A stretch of 64,000 bases of DNA from Mesostigma viride (taxonomy: Eukaryota; Streptophyta; Mesostigmatophyceae; Mesostigmatales; Mesostigmataceae), in the NCBI GenBank assembly GCA_009746045.1, contig RPFO01000123.1, positions 1,051,410 through 1,115,409 of the forward strand, read 5' to 3'. This document shows positions 55,410 to 64,000 of the stretch, one piece after another. Position numbers and translations under genes: made by a program. Numbering within the stretch: the first letter of the stretch is position 1; every line of letters begins with the position of its first letter. The notes beneath the pieces are model-generated. The model was not told the DNA's origin, did not search any database, and worked only from the letters and a program-made list of their open reading frames with translations.

Positions 55410-56660
55410 AGGTTGGAAAATACGTGTGCGGGGTATAATACGTGGACTTAAAATACGCGTATTATACGTGGGGGGTATAAAATACGCGGTGGTAAAATGC
55501 GTGACAGTTTTTGTGGTCCAATTGTCAGTCACCCAATTAGCACGCTCCTTGATGATGGTCATGCAGTTATTACAACTGAAATTTGGTGTATATGCTTATT
55601 TATTAACATCTTCCATTTATGCCCTGCAATCCTATCTGATTATGATTTGTTAAATGCAGGGGGGAGCATGCTGCAACGGGAATAGTAAGGATTCAATTAA
55701 TTAATTGATTGTAAGGAAAGCCATCCACTATATAATGCATGAGAGGACATAAGACACAACTTCCGAGAAGGAGGGGTGACGTGCCCTCCTTTGTACTGGA
55801 TCATGCCGGCCACCATCTGCTTGAAAGAGGCGCTCTCAGCCGCATTGAAGCAATGCCGTTCTCGATAAAAAATTCGGCAGCCAGCAGCTGGACACCTTTC
55901 TCGTCGACGGGAACCAGCCATTTGGTGATGCTCAGCTGGCCTTTGCTGGGAACCGACGACAAGTCAGCCGGCGCAGCTGCCCCTCCCATCTCCGCCATTG
56001 CCCTGTTCAAATTGTGCTGCTTCTTGGCGTCTGACTGCTGCGACTTGTTGTTATACATCCTGAGAAACCTGCTCCGGATATTCGGTGGAATTTTGTCGCA
56101 GGGTAACATCCCTTCCCCTGCGATTCCGGCAAAGTGTGCACGGACTCGGAATACGCTGATTGCCCCCGCCCCGTATGAGATCTAGAACTTCTTGTTGCAA
56201 AATGAGCAGAACTTATTCGACACAAACTGCGTTTTGTTACTAACAGCATCTGTGACTGCTTCTTTCTTCTCGAGAACGAAATCCCATTCAGGCCCTTTCT
56301 TCTTCATGGCTGCAAATCGAAAATGGCTGCACACTGTCGCCCAGTCGCACTGGCCTCGTCGTCGCTATATTGCATTACACCGTCAGTAGCACAGCTGGCA
56401 TTTGCTGGCACACTGTTATTTATGCGTTATGTACCTAGTCCTAGCTGTCTCCTACCGGCCAAACATTTTGCAAGGCTTGCGCTTTAACTGTACGCATCTA
56501 CTTCTAGTAGTAAAAATCTCAAATGTGCAGTGAGCGCGCCGCGCCCAGAACCTGGGCACCGCGCCAGTGCCCGCTGCCCGCTGGTACCCCCGAAAAATTA
56601 TAAGTCCAAACCGCGTGGTCAGACGTAAAATACGCGTAAAATACGTCGAGGCCCATAATA
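55410..56660. mobile_element. hAT-like DNA transposon remnant
   Basis: The transposase fragment is bracketed by AT/CG-rich flanks that repeat AAAATACGCGTA-type words (about 55449-55500 on the left, 56615-56650 on the right), as in the subterminal repeats of hAT elements. Clean terminal inverted repeats and target duplications could not be fixed. Confidence 0.45.
55700..56330 (-). pseudogene. hAT-family transposase N-terminal fragment (BED finger + DUF659-like)
   Basis: The minus strand reads AAMKKKGPEWDFVLEKKEAV, then FCSFCNKKF, an in-frame TAG, then ISYGAGAISVFRVRAHFAGI and LPCDKIPPNIRSRF. This is a BED zinc finger in the style C-x2-C..H with the CxxxPxxxR extension of hAT transposases. Downstream come ITKWLVPVDEKGVQLLAAEF, FIENGIA and, after a +1 change, FNAAESASFKQMVAGMIQYK, the DUF659 pattern. 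The catalytic RNase H-like domain is absent, and the stop plus frameshift mark it as dead. Confidence 0.7.
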
Positions 56661-56916
56661 TGCTTTATCCCGCATTTTATCGCAAAAGTGCGGCGTACAG
56701 ACCGACCCGGCTGGTGGGTGGTCACTGTACTTATCTTACATTATTTTCGTGGGCACTGCTGCCATGGTATATATAAAGCTGCCAACTGACGAAATTCGCT
56801 ATAGAATTATTCTGAACACGTGCTGTGGGAGTTCGAAACGGCAGAACTGGCACTGCAGTGCACTCCGGTGAGAGGCCAGCTGCCGTCATTTTTCTGCTTG
56901 TTTGGGATTATGGAGC

Positions 56917-57282
56917 TTGCTGGCTTCCATTAATTAAATAATTAATTATCAACATCACTCCGTTGGGAGTAAATGTAGCACATATCCCTGAGAATGGCTT
57001 TTAATACATTCTAGGCTACTTCATGCAAGGGGGGGAATGTAAGCTACCCTTGCTCTAGGTGCCTCAAGGGCACCGGCACCACCATGCTGTCTCAGGTTCA
57101 ACCCGCCTAAGGGGGGGGATCCTGGCACGGGGGAGGAAGATCATCGATCATGGCTATACAAGGGCTAGGGCATGGCTTCTCGACAGAGAGCATCTCTCTG
57201 CCTAGGCATAGCATGGCTAAATTCTTAATGCAACATCCATGGGGGTCCCATTATAGACATAGCGTGCTTTGCTGGCTTCCAT
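56917..57282 (-). mobile_element. R2 insertion with 14-bp target-site duplication
   Basis: TTGCTGGCTTCCAT at 56917-56930 and 57269-57282 flanks a ~338-bp R2 3' end whose TTAAT tail is on the left. The uninterrupted site exists at about 31182-31205 in the PTRHD1 upstream region (CTTGCTGGCTTGCATAATAA). This is direct evidence of target-primed insertion. Confidence 0.9.
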
Positions 57283-57499
57283 GATAATCCCAAACTCCTG
57301 TCAAAAATAACCTTGTTCGGTAGTTTTCATGCAATGATGTAGAGATGTGGGCTTGCCCCGGGTGCCCCCAACGCTAGTTTAATCGCTGTCTTCCAAGATC
57401 AGCTGCTGTCAGTGAGCACTTGGCTGTGCTAGTACTCTAGGGAGCGCACTGCGCTGCAAGTGGCGGCAACCTTCTGCAAAACCGGGCAGGTTTCTGTGG

Positions 57500-57640
57500 A
57501 ATTAATTAATTAATGAAACGCGTGCTCCCGTTGGGGAGTCATGGAGCACCGAAGTGCTTTTAATCCCTGTGTGTGCACAACAGGAAAGGGCAGATACCCC
57601 CTTTCTCCTTCATGCCAAAGGCATGCCACATGCAGCTCCA
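57500..57640 (-). mobile_element. R1-family 3' end, 5'-truncated
   Basis: GGAATTAATTAATTAATGAA, CGTGCTCCCGTTGGGGAGTC, then TTTCTCCTTCATGCCAAAGG. It is inserted at the break point of the PTRHD1-like upstream sequence. Confidence 0.75.
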
Positions 57641-57695
57641 TCGGGGTTAATTATCCGTGACTCCCCAACGGGAGCACGAGTCTAATTAGTTAACC
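57640..57695 (+). mobile_element. R1 3' terminus only, opposite orientation
   Basis: ATCCGTGACTCCCCAACGGG, then AGCACGAG and a TTAATTAGTTAAC-like tail: a ~55-nt truncated copy. Confidence 0.65.
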
Positions 57696-57714
57696 GCCGA
57701 CGCCGGACCTACAT

Positions 57715-57984
57715 GTGACACAACTGCTTGAAGATGCAGGGCTTCTGGGACTATCCGTCCTCCGCGCCCGCATGATTGACAAGGAAAAATGGACTGCCAT
57801 CTGCGACAAGCACCTTCCTGAGGGGTATGCTACTGTCTTTTCCCCACGGGCCTCGCGGCCCGTTGCTAGCCAGGGTAGAAGTCCCCAGGTGGAGGTTATT
57901 GGCCCTGAGGATAGCCGCTACACTACCGCCTCGTCTGCCATTACAGTAGAGGACAGCTCGGATGAGGATTACATCCCCATCTAG
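57715..57984 (+). CDS. Unrecognised 89-aa ORF joined to an R2 3' end
   Basis: The frame starts MTQLLEDAGLLGLSVLRARM, continues EKWTAICDKHLPEGYATVFS, and ends in an acidic Ser/Asp tail (TVEDSSDEDYIPI) before a stop. About 40 bp later an R2 3' terminus with hairpin and TTAAT tail begins in the same orientation. It may be the C-terminus of a mobile-element protein or a captured host exon. It lies between two R-family ends, inside the broken PTRHD1 copy. No domain is recognised. Confidence 0.35.
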   Translation: MTQLLEDAGLLGLSVLRARMIDKEKWTAICDKHLPEGYATVFSPRASRPVASQGRSPQVEVIGPEDSRYTTASSAITVEDSSDEDYIPI

Positions 57985-58020
57985 TTGGGGAATGAAGCAG
58001 ACGATACTTGTTTAAACTTT

Positions 58021-58165
58021 TGTGTAATTATAATTTGAAGTAGCCTAGGATGTATTAAAAGCCATATCAAGGAGACAACCAGCGCAGGCCAGAAATCATA
58101 TGCCCCTTCTCAGGGATATGTGCTACATTGACTCCCAACGGAGTGATGTTCCTAATTAATTAATT
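58021..58165 (+). mobile_element. R2 3' terminus with ultrashort insert
   Basis: GATGTATTAAAAGCC, the ultrashort insert, ATATGCCCCTTCTCAGGG, then GACTCCCAACGGAGTGATGT and CCTAATTAATTAATTT. The hairpin is intact. Confidence 0.75.
58063..58101 (-). mobile_element. Ultrashort element, 29 bp, CATAT duplication
   Basis: The insert 58068-58096 (CAAGGAGACAACCAGCGC .. AGAAAT) lies between CATAT and CATAT. The R2 copy at 6676-7110 has the uninterrupted GGGGCATATGGCTTTTAA. Confidence 0.75.
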
Positions 58166-58544
58166 TGTGTAATTATTTTTTTCTAATGAGATTAGCATAG
58201 TACTCCGTGACATGCTTTTGCGCATGACACGCAAGTACTTACTTACCTATCATGTGCCTAGTGATTCGCATTCAATTATGTCTCTGTCCGTGCTTTCTCT
58301 CTATGTCTCTTTCCTACGAAGGAAATGCCAATATATAATATTATATATTGCTCTGTCCTTTCGCCCACTTTCACCCTGCCGATGGTGAATGCGGGGTAGA
58401 CGGAAATGATCATGTGCATTTTGCACACCTAACAGTTCATGCATTGACATCAACTAATATCTCCTTCACTGGTAGTGGAGTCAAAACCTATGCCAGCGTG
58501 CTTGACATAGGATTATTTTCTCCTTGTTTGACCTGCACCATGAT

Positions 58545-58660
<116 letters not shown>

Positions 58661-58774
58661 CTCTTTGGCCTGCCCACTTGAGGCAGTGAGAGAAGCTAGG
58701 GTGCCCTCCCTCCTTGTTGTGTAGTTGAATGTTCCTTTATTGGTACCCACGTGGCGAGTCTCCGTACTTCTAAC

Positions 58775-63261
<4,487 letters not shown>

Positions 63262-64000
63262 CTGCAGGGCACCAGGGGGAGCAGCGCAGCAAGGGCCAAA
63301 GGGGGGGGGGGGGTGTGGTGGCAATACAGGCGCCGCATTCATCATGACAAACATTAATAGAAGTAAGTTGAGATGCAAAACTTGCGTAAGAAACGCTCAG
63401 TGCAGACAGGCGTACAAGCACGCACACTGGTGCAGACACGCGTGGGCGCATGGCCTCACACCCAAGCATGGGTATCCGGCAAAGCACGACTGATAAACTC
63501 TGCCAGAATCAGCCGTCCAGCAAAACAGAAAGCCATGTGTCAAGCACCATTCCCACCTACCCCATTCCCACCACCCCTTCTCACAACGCATCATGGTACC
63601 AAACCGATGCCAAAAGGCAGCTGCCCCTTTCTCCCCCCTCTACACACTCACAACGCATCCAGCATAACGAGGAAACTCTCATTTCCCCTCCCCCACAACC
63701 CCCACAACCCCCACAACCCCCACAACCCCCACAACCCCCACAACCCCCACAACCCCCACAACCCCCACAACCCCCACAACCCCACAACCCCCACAACCCC
63801 CACAACCCCCACAACCCCCACAACCCCCACAACCCCCACAACCCCCACAACCCCGCTCCCTGGGCATAAAAGTTCTCCCTCTTCCCACCCTGCCGGCCTT
63901 CATTCAAAAGGCATCCAGCACAAAAACTCTCGATATCCACGTCCGGCCCCGCCACCCCCACACCCCCACCCCCACCGCCCCTAACTCACAACGCGTCGAG
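63262..64000. other. Citrate synthase intron or 5' region, no exon identified
   Basis: No further citrate synthase exon is recognised before the window edge. It contains a G-run (63301-63313) and the 9-bp repeat at 63690-63856. Confidence 0.5.
63690..63856. repeat. 9-bp tandem repeat CCCCCACAA
   Basis: About 18 copies of CCCCCACAA with a single 8-bp variant near 63777-63785 that shifts the frame. Pro-Gln, His-Asn and Gly-Cys frames over it are artefacts. Confidence 0.97.

Larger units (their letters stand above)
56778..58520 (+). pseudogene. Broken second copy of the PTRHD1 locus (promoter and intron only)
   Basis: 56778-57497 matches 30955-31400 (upstream region, e.g. GCTGCCAACTGAC..AATTCGC and AACCTTCTGCAAA.CCGGGCAG). 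58245-58520 matches 31690-31945 (intron, e.g. TATGCCAGCGTGCTTGACAT). Both PTRHD1 coding exons are missing. R2, R1 and an unrelated ORF sit in place of exon 1, and a (GA)n tract stands where exon 2 would begin. Confidence 0.85.

Noticed and set aside
63373-63984. A 203-codon His-Asn/Pro-rich ORF
   Set aside because: Driven by the CCCCCACAA repeat; the upstream part shows no coding features and the region is best read as intron or 5' sequence of citrate synthase.

Overview
The window looks like nuclear DNA from a green-lineage eukaryote, most likely a green alga (inference). The coding sequence is GC-rich and split by introns with GT..AG borders. Three confident host genes have plant-type relatives: a peroxisomal citrate synthase ending in the targeting signal AKL, a CPSF-A/DDB1/SF3B3-superfamily protein closest to a plant clade, and a PTRHD1-type peptidyl-tRNA hydrolase. 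The rest is dense with non-LTR retrotransposon debris, inverted-repeat elements, satellites and very long microsatellites. No bacterial operon, CRISPR array or rRNA gene was seen.

Layout: 0-14 kb is repeat-rich. It holds degenerate ORF1 copies of L1-like elements, an acidic unknown protein (819-1628), a PHD-finger ORF (4520-4798), three back-to-back tetranucleotide arrays (8.35-10.57 kb) and a ~183-bp satellite. From 14.47 to 30.52 kb on the minus strand lies one 15-exon gene (about 2382 aa, all intron phases consistent) of the CPSF-A superfamily. It is divergent from the two-exon PTRHD1 gene (31.43-32.16 kb, plus), with a ~0.9 kb shared upstream region. From 32.4 to 41 kb is a graveyard of L1-like ORF1 and reverse-transcriptase fragments with their 3' ends, plus a foldback MITE.

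From 41.0 to 43.57 kb is a segmental duplicate of the 3' half of the citrate synthase gene (a pseudogene with two in-frame stops). It abuts a gene with a GYF-like domain (43.6-49.5 kb, minus) and seems to have replaced that gene's 3' end. From 50.4 to 58.5 kb come inverted-repeat elements, one holding a 1.56-kb (CAA)n tract, a hAT-like transposase remnant, and a broken second copy of the PTRHD1 locus interrupted by retroelements. The parental citrate synthase gene (minus) occupies 59.27-63.26 kb and continues beyond the right edge.

The most unusual signals are: (1) an ultrashort (~41 bp) mobile sequence present at least seven times, with target-site duplications of up to 15 bp and one paralogous empty site; (2) a hairpin with a CAAC loop and covarying stem at the extreme 3' end of several L1-like families, just before (TTAA)n-type tails; (3) a minisatellite in a citrate synthase intron made of ~13 copies of the upstream exon end together with its splice donor.
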